64,000 bases of DNA from Thermomicrobiales bacterium (GTDB lineage: Bacteria > Chloroflexota > Chloroflexia > Thermomicrobiales > CADCWN01): positions 54,755-118,754 of the forward strand of contig JAUJMV010000023.1 of NCBI GenBank assembly GCA_030446685.1, written 5' to 3'. Position numbers and translations under genes: made by a program. The notes under the pieces were generated by a model that did no database searches, was not told where the DNA came from, and worked only from the letters and a program-made list of their open reading frames with translations. Positions within the stretch are counted from its first letter, which is position 1. Each line of letters begins with the position of its first letter. This document shows positions 33,815 through 42,611 of the stretch, in pieces.

Positions 33815-35158
33815 TCAGCGCTCCTCTCCTACGGCCGCCGGCCGGATCGCCGGCGCGCCCCCCGCCGGTCGCTCCCGTGTCACCTCGGCGAGCCAGGCCC
33901 GCGCGGCGGCCGCCAGCTCCGCGACGATGTCGGGGTGCCGGTCCCGCAGGTTGATCCGCTCGCCCGGATCCTGGCCGAGATCGGCCAGGTGGACGGGGTC
34001 GGCGGCCGGGCGGCCGAAGTCGAGCTTGCCGTCGAGGACCAGCTTCCAACGACCCTCGCGCGCCGCCAGTTGCCCGGCGTACTCCCAGAAGACGCGCCGG
34101 TGCGGGCTCGGCGCGCCCTCCCTTACCGTCGGCAGCAGGTCGCGGCCGTCCAGCCCCTCCGCCGGTTCGGCGCCGGCCAGCGCCAGGAAGGTGGGCACGA
34201 TGTCCATCATCACGCCCACCTCGTCGCGGACCTGCCCGGCCGGGATGCGCGCCGGGTAACTGAGGATGGCCGGCTCGCGGATGCCGCCCTCGAACAGGCT
34301 CGCCTTGTGGCCGCGGAAGTGGCCGGCGCTGCCGCCGTAGTAGCGATCCTCCCTGCCGTCGAGCCAGTTGCGCGACTCGCTGGACGGGCCGTTGTCGCTG
34401 GAGAAGAAGATGACGGTGTCGTCGAGCTTGCCGGCGCGCCGCAGCGCGTCCACGATCGCCCCGACGCCGTCGTCCAGCGCGGCGATCATCGCCGCCATGA
34501 TCCGGCGATCGGGCGGCAGGCCGGGGAAGCGGTCGAGGTATTCCCGCGGCGCGTGCATCGGGTAGTGGGGCGCGCTGTACGGCACGTAGAGGAAGAAGGG
34601 CGCGCCCGCGTGCCGCTCGATGAACGCCACCGCCCGCTCGGTGATCAGCTCGGTCAGGTAGCGCCCGTTCGCCCAGACCTCCTCGCCGTCCCGCCAGAGG
34701 TCGTGGACCGGGTTGACGCCCCCGGCCTGGCCCCAGTAGAAGATGTGCGAGTAGTAGTCCACGCAGCCGGCCAGGAAGCCGAAGAACTCGTCGAAGCCGT
34801 GGGCGTTCGGGCCGTGCGCCGGGGCCGTGCCCAGGTGCCACTTGCCGCAGAGGCCCGTCGCGTAGCCCCGCTCCTTGAGGCGGCGCGCCAGCGTCCGCTC
34901 GTCCGCCGGCAGGCCGGCGCCGCCGCGCCTGCCGCCGAGGATCGCGCCGACGCCGGCGCGCTGCGGGTAGCGCCCGGTCAGCAGCGCGGCGCGCGACGGC
35001 GAGCAGACCGGTGAGTTCGAGTACCAGTCGGTGAAGCGGACGCCCCGCGCCGCGAGCGCGTCCAGGTGCGGGGTCTTGACGGCGTCCGAGCCGTAGCAGC
35101 CGAGGTCGCCGTAGCCGAGGTCGTCGGCGTAGATGACGATGAAGTTCGGCGCGCCCAT
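33815..35158 (-). CDS. Sulfatase (arylsulfatase-like), Cys type
   Basis: MGAPNFIVIYADDLGYGDLGCYG; VCSPSRAALLTGRYPQRAG; KWHLG; FFSSDNGP. Confidence 0.95.
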   Translation of the reverse strand: MGAPNFIVIYADDLGYGDLGCYGSDAVKTPHLDALAARGVRFTDWYSNSPVCSPSRAALLTGRYPQRAGVGAILGGRRGGAGLPADERTLARRLKERGYATGLCGKWHLGTAPAHGPNAHGFDEFFGFLAGCVDYYSHIFYWGQAGGVNPVHDLWRDGEEVWANGRYLTELITERAVAFIERHAGAPFFLYVPYSAPHYPMHAPREYLDRFPGLPPDRRIMAAMIAALDDGVGAIVDALRRAGKLDDTVIFFSSDNGPSSESRNWLDGREDRYYGGSAGHFRGHKASLFEGGIREPAILSYPARIPAGQVRDEVGVMMDIVPTFLALAGAEPAEGLDGRDLLPTVREGAPSPHRRVFWEYAGQLAAREGRWKLVLDGKLDFGRPAADPVHLADLGQDPGERINLRDRHPDIVAELAAAARAWLAEVTRERPAGGAPAIRPAAVGEER

Positions 35159-35292
35159 CCGGTCCACCTCCCGCTCGCCCGCGCCCCCGCGACCCACCTC
35201 GTGGGATCCTCGCCGCCCGGCGCTCCGCTCCCGAAGGCGGCGGGAGGGGGCCAGGGGTGGGGGCGCCCACTACCACTTACCCGAGTGCGGCC

Positions 35293-36765
35293 TCAGTACC
35301 GCGCGACGCGCGCCGGCCCCGGGTCGGCGGCCAGCATCGTGGCATCGAACGCGCGCTTCAGCAAGGCGCACTTCCGGTCGGCGCTGCCGGGATCCTCCCA
35401 GAGGTTGCGGAACTCGTGCGGGTCGTCGGCCAGGTCGTAGAGCTCGCCGGCCGGGTGGCCGTGGTAGACCGCGAGCTTGTGGCGACCGTCGAAGAGCATC
35501 GTCGCCCGGCTGGCGCCGGGGAGGTTCACCGCGTCGTGATACTCGCAGCGGACGACGTCGCGGTGCCGCGCGGGATCGGCCCGCCCGGTCAGGATCGGCA
35601 GCAGCGACCGGCCCTGCATCCGTCCCGGCGCCGGCAGTCCGGCCAGGTCGAGCAGCGTCGGCGCGAGGTCCACCAGCTCGACCAGGGCGTCGGCGCGCAG
35701 CCCCGCGCGGACGTGGCCGGGCCAGGACCAGATCAGCGGCACATGGACCAGCCCCTCGTAGAAGCGGCAGCCCTTCAGCCGCAGCCCGTGATCCCCCAGC
35801 ATCTCGCCGTGGTCGCTCATGAAGATGACGACGGTGTCCTCGCGCTGGCCGGTCGCCTCCAGGGCGGCGAGGATGCGCCCCACCTGCGCGTCGATCAGTT
35901 CGATCTGCGCGTAGTAGGCCGCGACCATCCGGCGCGCGTCGTAGGCGTCGGGCGGCTCCGGCGCCGTCTGGAAGTCGACCGCCGCCAGGGCGCGCTGCTG
36001 CTCCAGGTCGGACGGGGCGAAGCGCGGCGGCGGCATGGCGTCGGGGTCCATCCGCGCCAGGTAGTCGGGCGGCGGGTCGAAGGGCGGGTGGGGATCGAAG
36101 GGGTTGACACTGATCAACCAGGGGCCGTCGCGCCGCTCCGACAGGAAGGCGATCGCCTCGTCGGCGCACCAGGTGGTCTGGTGGTGGCGCGCGGCGATGC
36201 CGGCGCGGTACAGCCCCGGCCGGTGGTAGCGCGCCACCAGTTGCCCGGCGCCGAGGTCGGCCGGCGTCCAGCCGGCGGGCGTCTCGGCCCCATAGGCGGC
36301 TTCCCACGCGACGCCCCGGTCGCGCAGCCAGCGCTGATAGGCGTGCGCCGCGGTCGGCCAGCCCGGCTCGGGGTCGGGGTGGTGGCTCCAGTGGAAGACG
36401 CGGTAGCCGTCGTCGGGGCGGGCCTCGACCCGGCCGTGGGCGGCGGAGAGGTGGAGCTTGCCGACCAGCCCGCAGTCGTAGCCGGCGTCCGCCAGGAGTC
36501 GGGTGACCAGCGGCACGCCGGGCGGGAACCCGGCGTTGCCGTTGCGGTGGAGGTGGATCGCGCCGGGGTAGCAGCCGGTCAGGAAGCTGGCGCGGCTGGG
36601 GGTGCAGATCGGGCTCTGGCAGTAGGCATTGGTGAACGCCACCCCCTCGGCGACCAGCCGGTCGAGGTGCGGCGTGCGGATGTGCGGGTTGCCCAGCGCG
36701 CCGATCGTGTCGGAACGCTGCTGGTCGGTGCAGATCCAGAGGACGTTCGGCCGCGCGGCGGGCAT
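35293..36765 (-). CDS. Sulfatase, Cys type
   Basis: MPAARPNVLWICTDQQRSDTIGALGNPHIRTPHLDRL; ICTPSRASFLTGCYPG; FMSDHGEMLGDHG. Confidence 0.95.
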   Translation of the reverse strand: MPAARPNVLWICTDQQRSDTIGALGNPHIRTPHLDRLVAEGVAFTNAYCQSPICTPSRASFLTGCYPGAIHLHRNGNAGFPPGVPLVTRLLADAGYDCGLVGKLHLSAAHGRVEARPDDGYRVFHWSHHPDPEPGWPTAAHAYQRWLRDRGVAWEAAYGAETPAGWTPADLGAGQLVARYHRPGLYRAGIAARHHQTTWCADEAIAFLSERRDGPWLISVNPFDPHPPFDPPPDYLARMDPDAMPPPRFAPSDLEQQRALAAVDFQTAPEPPDAYDARRMVAAYYAQIELIDAQVGRILAALEATGQREDTVVIFMSDHGEMLGDHGLRLKGCRFYEGLVHVPLIWSWPGHVRAGLRADALVELVDLAPTLLDLAGLPAPGRMQGRSLLPILTGRADPARHRDVVRCEYHDAVNLPGASRATMLFDGRHKLAVYHGHPAGELYDLADDPHEFRNLWEDPGSADRKCALLKRAFDATMLAADPGPARVARY

Positions 36766-36838
36766 GGCTCCTCCTCGGTCGCGCCACCCGGTGCGGGGAC
36801 GGCCCGCGCGCCCACGGCGGCGCGGCGGTCGCGCGGCG

Positions 36839-38770
36839 CTACTGCCCCTTGAGGGCCTCCTCGTACTCCCGGCGGATCTGGTCGCCGCCGCGGCTGCGCC
36901 AGTCGCGGATGTAGGCGTCGAGGCCGCTCAGCGGCTCGCGCCCGGTGACGAAGGCGGCGAGCCGGTCGTTGCCCAACTGCGTCAGCTCGCTGCCCTTGGC
37001 CACTTCGGTCGGCGAGAAGAGCCCCTCGACCGGGTTGCCGACGCCGATCGCGAGCAGCTCCCGGTAGAGGCCCTGCATGGCCGGCGCGAGGTTCGGCTCC
37101 TCCGCATAGTAGAAGACCGGCGGGTTGTTGCTGAGGTTGGGCAGGTCGCCGATCTCCCGCGTGCCCAGCTCGGTCCGCCCGCGCGTGCCGTCGGGGCGCA
37201 GGGTGTGGTGGACCCCCTCCAGCCCGTACTGCTTGAAGATCCACTCCTCGCTGCCGAAGGGCGCGGCGTACCAGTCGAGGACGCGCAGCAACTCCTTGAC
37301 CCGCTCGCGGTCCCGCCCCACCCGGCTGGGGATCGCCGCGAAACCGCTGAAGCCCGACCCGGTGTGGGCGACCCCCTTGCCGCCGTCGTGGCCGGGCGGG
37401 GGCAGGCCGATCACGTCCGCGGCCGGGTTGACCAGCCGCGCCCCCGCGCGCCTGCCGGTCACCGCGGTGAAGGCCCCGTGGAAGCCGGCGAACTGGCCGG
37501 CGTCGAAGCCGGTGCGCGACTGCGCGACGGTCATCGTCGGGGTCTCCGGGTGATAGGCGCCCGCCTCCCACACGCCGCGGGCGAAGGCGACCGCCGCCTT
37601 GTGTTCCGCCGTCTCGATCGTGTTGGTCAGGCTGCCGTCGGGGTTGCGCCGCCAGCCGTTGGGCGCGCGGAACATCTGCTGCATGAAGCCGAAGCTGAAC
37701 TGGTTCGCCGCCTGGCCGAGGCCGTAGGTGTCCGCGCGGCCGTTGCCGTCCGGGTCGCCCTTGGTCACCGCGACCAGCAGCTGGAGCATCTCGGCCGCGT
37801 TCCGCGGCTGGGTCATCCCGACTTTCTCCATCCAGTCCCGGCGGAAGACGAGGACGGTGCCGCTGAGGGTGGGCCGGGGGACGCCGTAGATCTTCTTGTC
37901 GATCGCCACGTTCTTCCACAGTTGGGGCGGGAAGGCGGCGAGGTTGGGGTACTCCTTGAGCGCGTCGCCGGTCAGGTAAGGGGTCAGGTCGGTGAAGGCC
38001 CCCTGCTGGAGCGTCCGGTTCTGCGCGGCCCCGCGCGGATCGGTCGGCAGCAGCCAGCAGAGATCGGGGAACTCGCCGCCGGCGGTGAGGGTCGCGAATT
38101 TCTCCCCCCAGGACGAGGTCGGCGCCCAGGTCGGCTCGATCGTCGCGCCGACCCGCCGCTCCAGCTCCTGCCAGTAACGGTTCTCGGCGCGCCCCGGCAC
38201 CGGCGCCGTCTCCTGGATCTGGAAGGTGGTCACCCGCCCGCCCCCGGCGGGCGCGGCGGCGACCGACTTGAAGGGGATTGGGGGCTTCAGGTAGGCGTCC
38301 GGCACGTTCGGGTCCCCGCCGGGGATCGTGCCGTCCACAGCGACCGGACTGCCGGCCGCCGTCGCGCGCGCCCCGCCCGCGCGCGTCGTCGTCGCCGTCG
38401 CGCGCGCGGCCCCGGTCGTCACCGACGCGGTCGTCGTCGTTGCCCGCGCCGCGGGCGTTGTGCCGGTCGCCGGCAGACTCACCGCCCCGCTCGTCGCGGC
38501 CGGGGTGCTCCCGCCGCCGGTCGCCGGCGTGCTGCTCGCGCCGCCGCAGGCGGCCAGCGCGGCGACGCCCGCCATGCCGAGCGCCGCGCGCAGCGCCGCG
38601 CGGCGGCTGTAGGTGCGGGGCGACGGCGTCTCGCGCCGGGCATCCTGCCGATCCGCCGATCCCGTCCCGCTCTCACCCGCGCCCATGGCTGTGCCCCTCC
38701 TGTACCGCCGCAAGGCCGGGCCTCCCATACGGCGACTGCGCACGGTCATCCCTCCGGCCCCGCCGGCCAC
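36839..38770 (-). CDS. Extracellular solute-binding protein (LipO-type lipoprotein); true start may lie downstream, near 38685
   Basis: SRRAALRAALGMAGVAALAACGG lipobox; NRYWQELERRVGATIEPTWAPTSSWGEKFATL; DWRSRGGDQIRREYEEALKGQ*. Confidence 0.88.
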   Translation of the reverse strand: MAGGAGGMTVRSRRMGGPALRRYRRGTAMGAGESGTGSADRQDARRETPSPRTYSRRAALRAALGMAGVAALAACGGASSTPATGGGSTPAATSGAVSLPATGTTPAARATTTTASVTTGAARATATTTRAGGARATAAGSPVAVDGTIPGGDPNVPDAYLKPPIPFKSVAAAPAGGGRVTTFQIQETAPVPGRAENRYWQELERRVGATIEPTWAPTSSWGEKFATLTAGGEFPDLCWLLPTDPRGAAQNRTLQQGAFTDLTPYLTGDALKEYPNLAAFPPQLWKNVAIDKKIYGVPRPTLSGTVLVFRRDWMEKVGMTQPRNAAEMLQLLVAVTKGDPDGNGRADTYGLGQAANQFSFGFMQQMFRAPNGWRRNPDGSLTNTIETAEHKAAVAFARGVWEAGAYHPETPTMTVAQSRTGFDAGQFAGFHGAFTAVTGRRAGARLVNPAADVIGLPPPGHDGGKGVAHTGSGFSGFAAIPSRVGRDRERVKELLRVLDWYAAPFGSEEWIFKQYGLEGVHHTLRPDGTRGRTELGTREIGDLPNLSNNPPVFYYAEEPNLAPAMQGLYRELLAIGVGNPVEGLFSPTEVAKGSELTQLGNDRLAAFVTGREPLSGLDAYIRDWRSRGGDQIRREYEEALKGQ

Positions 38771-38804
38771 TGCGGCAGGCCGTCATGGTCCGGCGGGGCC
38801 GTCG

Positions 38805-39537
38805 CTACGAGAGTCTTCCTCCCGCGGGGTGCGCCGCCTGGACCTCGCGCACGACCCCGGCGGTGTAGCGCACATGGTCCCGCATCGCCACCGCCGCGTC
38901 GTCCGCCGCCCCGGCCGCGATCGCCTCGGCGATGCGCCGATGCTGGTCCACCGCGACCGCCAGCGATCCGGGCTGCCGGGCGATCAACTCGACCACCGCG
39001 TGCTGCATCTCGCGCACCGCATCCAACGCCACGCTGAGGTACGGGTTGCCGGCCGCCTCGAGGATGGCGGCGTGGAAAACCTGGTCGGCGACCGCGAAGG
39101 CCGCGAAGTTGCCCCCGCCACGCGCCGCCGTCTCGGTGTCCGCCGCCGTCTGGCGGATACCCGCCAACTGGTCCGACGAACGGCGCTCTGTCGCCAACCG
39201 GACGGCCTGCGTTTCGAGCCCTTCCCGAAAGGTGAAGAGGTGCTCCCACCGACCGCTCGTCCGGGGTGACCGAGAGGGTCAGCGCGCGGGAGACGACCGG
39301 GACGGGGTTGTGGCGGACGTAGATGCCGCTCCCCTGCCGGGCCTCGATCAGCCCCATCGCCCCCAGGACGCGCATCGCGTCCCGCACGGTGGCGCGGCTG
39401 ACCCCGAACGCGCGCCCCAACTCGCGCTCGGTCGGCAGCTTCTGCCCGTGGCCGAACTCCCCCCGCAGGATGCCGTCCTGGATCTGCTGGACGATCTGCT
39501 CGTAGCTCCGGCTCACGGTGACCGCCGCGAATGGCAT
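38805..39537 (-). CDS. GntR family regulator, FadR/FCD subfamily; frameshift near 39250
   Basis: SYEQIVQQIQDGILRGEFGHGQKLPTERELGRAFGVSRATVRDAMRVLGAMGLIEARQGSGIYV winged helix; FAVADQVFHAAILEAAGNPYLSVALDAVREMQHAVVELIA...VDQHRRIAEAI...HVRYTAGVV FCD domain in the adjacent frame. Confidence 0.88.
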
Positions 39538-39562
39538 AGGTTCCTTTCGCCAGGTTATCAAC

Positions 39563-39613
39563 TTGTCAGGCCAATCTCGGGACCATGATAGCTGGCGGGA
39601 GCGCCCTTGTCAA
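39563..39613 (-). promoter_or_regulatory. Sigma70-like promoter with FadR-type operator upstream of the GntR gene
   Basis: Minus strand: TTGACA (39613-39608), 17 nt, TATCAT (39590-39585), then TTGGCCTGACAA (39574-39563). Confidence 0.6.
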
Positions 39614-39771
39614 GGCGCGCTTGTACCACTCGCCCAACCGGCCCCGCCCGGGTCTGGCCGTTCGCACACCCGCCGCCCAGCGCGCGACGCCACCATGGCC
39701 GGGTAGGCGCCTCGTCCGAATGGGTCGCCACAGGCCCGAGGGCGCGCGGGAGGCGGCGATCGGCGGCGCCC

Positions 39772-41172
39772 TCAGCGCGCGGCGGGGGCGTCGGCGGCGG
39801 CGCTGCTGTCGGCACGGCAGCGGCGTTCGGTCGCCTCCGGGTCCTCGCCGAGTTCCGCCAGCAGGGTCGCGTGCAGCCGCCCGAGCAGCGCCGCGTACTC
39901 CGGACGCGCGGCGAGATTGGTGAACTCGCCGGGGTCGGCGTGGAGATCGTAGAGTTCCCGCTCCGGCGGGTGCCGGTCGCTGGCGGCAGTGTGGTAGACG
40001 TACTTGTACCGCCCGGCGCGCAGCATGGCGTAGCCCGACGCGATGTTGTGGGCGTAGTACTCGCTCACCGCCAGATCCTTCCAGTCATGCGCCGGGTTGT
40101 CCAGCCAGGGCAGCAGGGAGCCGCCGTCCCAGTCGTCCGGGACGGCGGCCCCACCCAGGTCGGCGATCGTCCGGACGAGGTCGACCAACGAGCAGGCCCC
40201 GACGCGTCGCTGCCCCCCGGCCCAGCGCGCGGGCCAGGAGACGATCAGCGGCACGCGGGCCGCGTGTTCGTAGACGCTGTTCTTCCACCACAGGCCGTGC
40301 TCCCCCAGATTCTCGCCGTGATCGGCGGTGTAGATCACCACCGTGTCGTCGGCCAGCGCGCTGCCGGCGAGCGCGTCGAGGACCTGGCCGACCTCGTGGT
40401 CGAGCCACTCGGTCAGGCCGTAGTAGAGCTCCCGCCCGCGCTGCACGATCGCGGGCGGGACGTCGAGCGTGCGGAAGCCGGCGCGCAGGTGCCGGTAGTT
40501 GCGGGGCTGCGCCGCCAGGTGCCCCTCCGGGATGACGGGCGGCGGGACCCGGCCCTCGTAGCGCCGCCAGTAGTCCTCGGGGACGATCAGCGGGAAGTGG
40601 GGCGCGAGGTAGCCGGCGAAGAGGAAGAACGGGCGCTCGTCGGGATCGCGGTTGCGCAGGAAGCTGACGACGCCGGCGGTGACGCCGCGGTCCTTCCGCA
40701 GCACCGGGCTGTCGTCGCCGGGGTGGAAGTCGTCGAAACGCTCGGACAGGCCGCCCGGCGAGGCGAAGTCGTCGGGCTCGCGCCGGGCGGTCCGGCCGTG
40801 CTTGGTGTGGTTGTTGTAGTTGCCGCCGATCTCGGTGAACCCGTAGCGGCGGTCGTGGGCGTAGTGCTGCTTGCCGCAGAGGAACGAGGCGTAGCCCGCC
40901 GCGTTCATGGCGCGCGGCAGCGACGGGTAGTCCGGGCGGGGCAGCTCGGCGTGGTTGTGCCAGGCGCCGATCCGGGAGATGTACTTGCCGGCGGTGAAGG
41001 AGAGGCGCGACGGCACGCAGAGGGGCGAGTTGCAGTACGCCCCCTCGAAGGTCACGCCGGCCCCGGCCAACCGGTCGAGGTTGGGGGTGCGGACGAGCGC
41101 GTTCCCGTAGGGGCCGGCGACGGCCGGGTCGTGCTCGTCGGCCATGATCACCAGGATGTTCGGCTGCCGCAT
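39772..41172 (-). CDS. Sulfatase, Cys type
   Basis: MRQPNILVIMADEHDPAVAGPYGNALVRTPNLDRLAGAG; LCVPSRLSFTAGKYISRIG; TADHGENLGEHG. Confidence 0.93.
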   Translation of the reverse strand: MRQPNILVIMADEHDPAVAGPYGNALVRTPNLDRLAGAGVTFEGAYCNSPLCVPSRLSFTAGKYISRIGAWHNHAELPRPDYPSLPRAMNAAGYASFLCGKQHYAHDRRYGFTEIGGNYNNHTKHGRTARREPDDFASPGGLSERFDDFHPGDDSPVLRKDRGVTAGVVSFLRNRDPDERPFFLFAGYLAPHFPLIVPEDYWRRYEGRVPPPVIPEGHLAAQPRNYRHLRAGFRTLDVPPAIVQRGRELYYGLTEWLDHEVGQVLDALAGSALADDTVVIYTADHGENLGEHGLWWKNSVYEHAARVPLIVSWPARWAGGQRRVGACSLVDLVRTIADLGGAAVPDDWDGGSLLPWLDNPAHDWKDLAVSEYYAHNIASGYAMLRAGRYKYVYHTAASDRHPPERELYDLHADPGEFTNLAARPEYAALLGRLHATLLAELGEDPEATERRCRADSSAAADAPAAR

Positions 41173-41237
41173 GGTCTGCCTCCTCAACGGCCGGGAGGGC
41201 CGGTTCCACCCCGATCGCGGCGGGCGGATGGGCCTAC

Positions 41238-41285
41238 TTGTCATACCAATCCGCGGATTGTATAGTGCCCCTGGCATGCTGTCAA
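41238..41285 (-). promoter_or_regulatory. Sigma70-like promoter with FadR-type operator and palindrome upstream of the sulfatase
   Basis: Minus strand: TTGACA (41285-41280), 17 nt, TACAAT (41262-41257), palindrome CAATCCGCGGATTG, then TTGGTATGACAA (41249-41238), whose complement TTGTCATACCA fits TNGTNNNACNA. Confidence 0.65.
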
Positions 41286-41351
41286 CGTCTTGCCGGGGGA
41301 GTCCACCGGGGTCGGACTTCCTCGCTGGCGCCATCACCGGGCGGAAGGAGC

Positions 41352-41585
41352 ATGAGCGCGATGCCGACGGCGGACGGGAGCATTCAGGCCATCCCCACCA
41401 TCCACGCCACGACGCGCTGGTCGCCGCCGCCCTGGGCGATCCTTCAGCGCGAGGTCTTCGACGCGCTCGACCGGGCCGCGCCCGCCTTCGTCGCGCGCTA
41501 CGCCCGCCCCGATGGCACGCTGATCTGGCGCGAGCAATGGCCGGGGATGGACGGCTCGGACGGCCCCTACGAGGGGTTCCTCCCG
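41352..41585 (+). pseudogene. N-terminal fragment of a large hypothetical protein, truncated by an IS remnant
   Basis: MSAMPTADGSIQAIPTIHATTRWSPPPWAILQREVFDALDRAAPAFVARYARPDGTLIWREQWPGMDGSDGPYEGF, then abrupt change into antisense transposase sequence. Confidence 0.6.
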
Positions 41586-42024
41586 CGCGGACGCGGTAGC
41601 CGCGCGTTCGCCCTGTACCGCTGGATCGTGCGCTTGCTCAGGCGAATGTTGAGCTTCAGCAGTTCCCCGCGGATGCGGTCGGCGCCCCACAGGCCGTTCT
41701 CGGTCGCCATCTGCTCGATCGGTGCGATCGTCTGTGCCGGGAGGGGGATGTGGCAGCCCGTCGCCGCACCTGCCGCCGCCAGACGAGCCGGAACCCCGCG
41801 CGATGCCAGCGCAGCACGGTGGCGGGCTGCGCGAGCAGGAGGGCGTTGGCCCGGGTAGGCAGTCGACCGGCAAGCAGGACGAGCACGCGGCGATCGGTGG
41901 GCGTGAACTGCGGCCGCGGCGCGGTCCGGCCGAGGACGATGAGCTGCTGGCGCAACAGCGCGTTCTCCAGCAACAACTCGGTCCTGCTCCGCGCCACGTC
42001 GCGCAGCGCCCGGGCGATCGGCAC
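41585..42024 (-). mobile_element. Integrase-core transposase N-terminal remnant
   Basis: MPIARALRDVARSRTELLLENALLRQQLIVLGRTAPRPQFTPTDRRVLVLLAG; other frame reads IAPIEQMATENGLWGADRIRGELLKLNIRLSKRTIQRYRANARLPRPRG; compare 6982-8034. Confidence 0.8.
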
Positions 42025-42169
42025 GGGCGGGGATGGCCTGGCCCGGCGCGAAAGGCGCCGCTGGACTTGTGCCGGCTACGTTCGGCCATCCGGGGCTACC
42101 GAACCCGGCACCGTCGAGCTACCGGCGCCACCGGGAACTACTGGGTCGGTGGGCCGGATGGCCGAACCT

Positions 42170-42260
42170 CGCCCGGCTCGCCGCCGCGTTGCGGCCGGAG
42201 CCCGGTTTCCCACGAGGTCCGGCAGGCCTCGTGCATGAATACTACCGTGAGGCGGCATAG
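42170..42260 (+). mobile_element. Integrase-core transposase C-terminal remnant
   Basis: ...GPAGLVHEYYREAA* terminal motif. Confidence 0.45.
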
Positions 42261-42570
42261 CGGCTGACGTATTGATGGCTGTCGCTCCCGGGATTGCCGC
42301 ATACTCGTCAGGCTGATCCTCGCCAACTCCTCGTCCGTCAACTCGCGCAGGTGCAACGCCATACGGCCCCTCCTCGCAGCAAGGCCACGATTCTCCACCC
42401 GCCACTGCGCCGCCGGCGGATGCACCACCTGGTTGTGATCGCTGAACTTCGCGGCTAATATGGGCCGGATGGCCGGTACGGCAAAGCCGCGGCCGCGGCT
42501 GGTAGAGATAGACCAGGCGAACTCGGCCCGTGGACGGGGTCTCCAGCCGACACAAAGGCGGCCGGGCCGA

Positions 42571-42593
42571 GGGCTGATGGCTGATGGCTGATC
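42571..42593. repeat. Heptanucleotide tandem repeat (TGGCTGA)n
   Basis: GGGCTGA TGGCTGA TGGCTGA immediately upstream of the gene at 42612. Confidence 0.7.
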
Positions 42594-42611
42594 GTTGGAG
42601 GAGGCGCCGCC

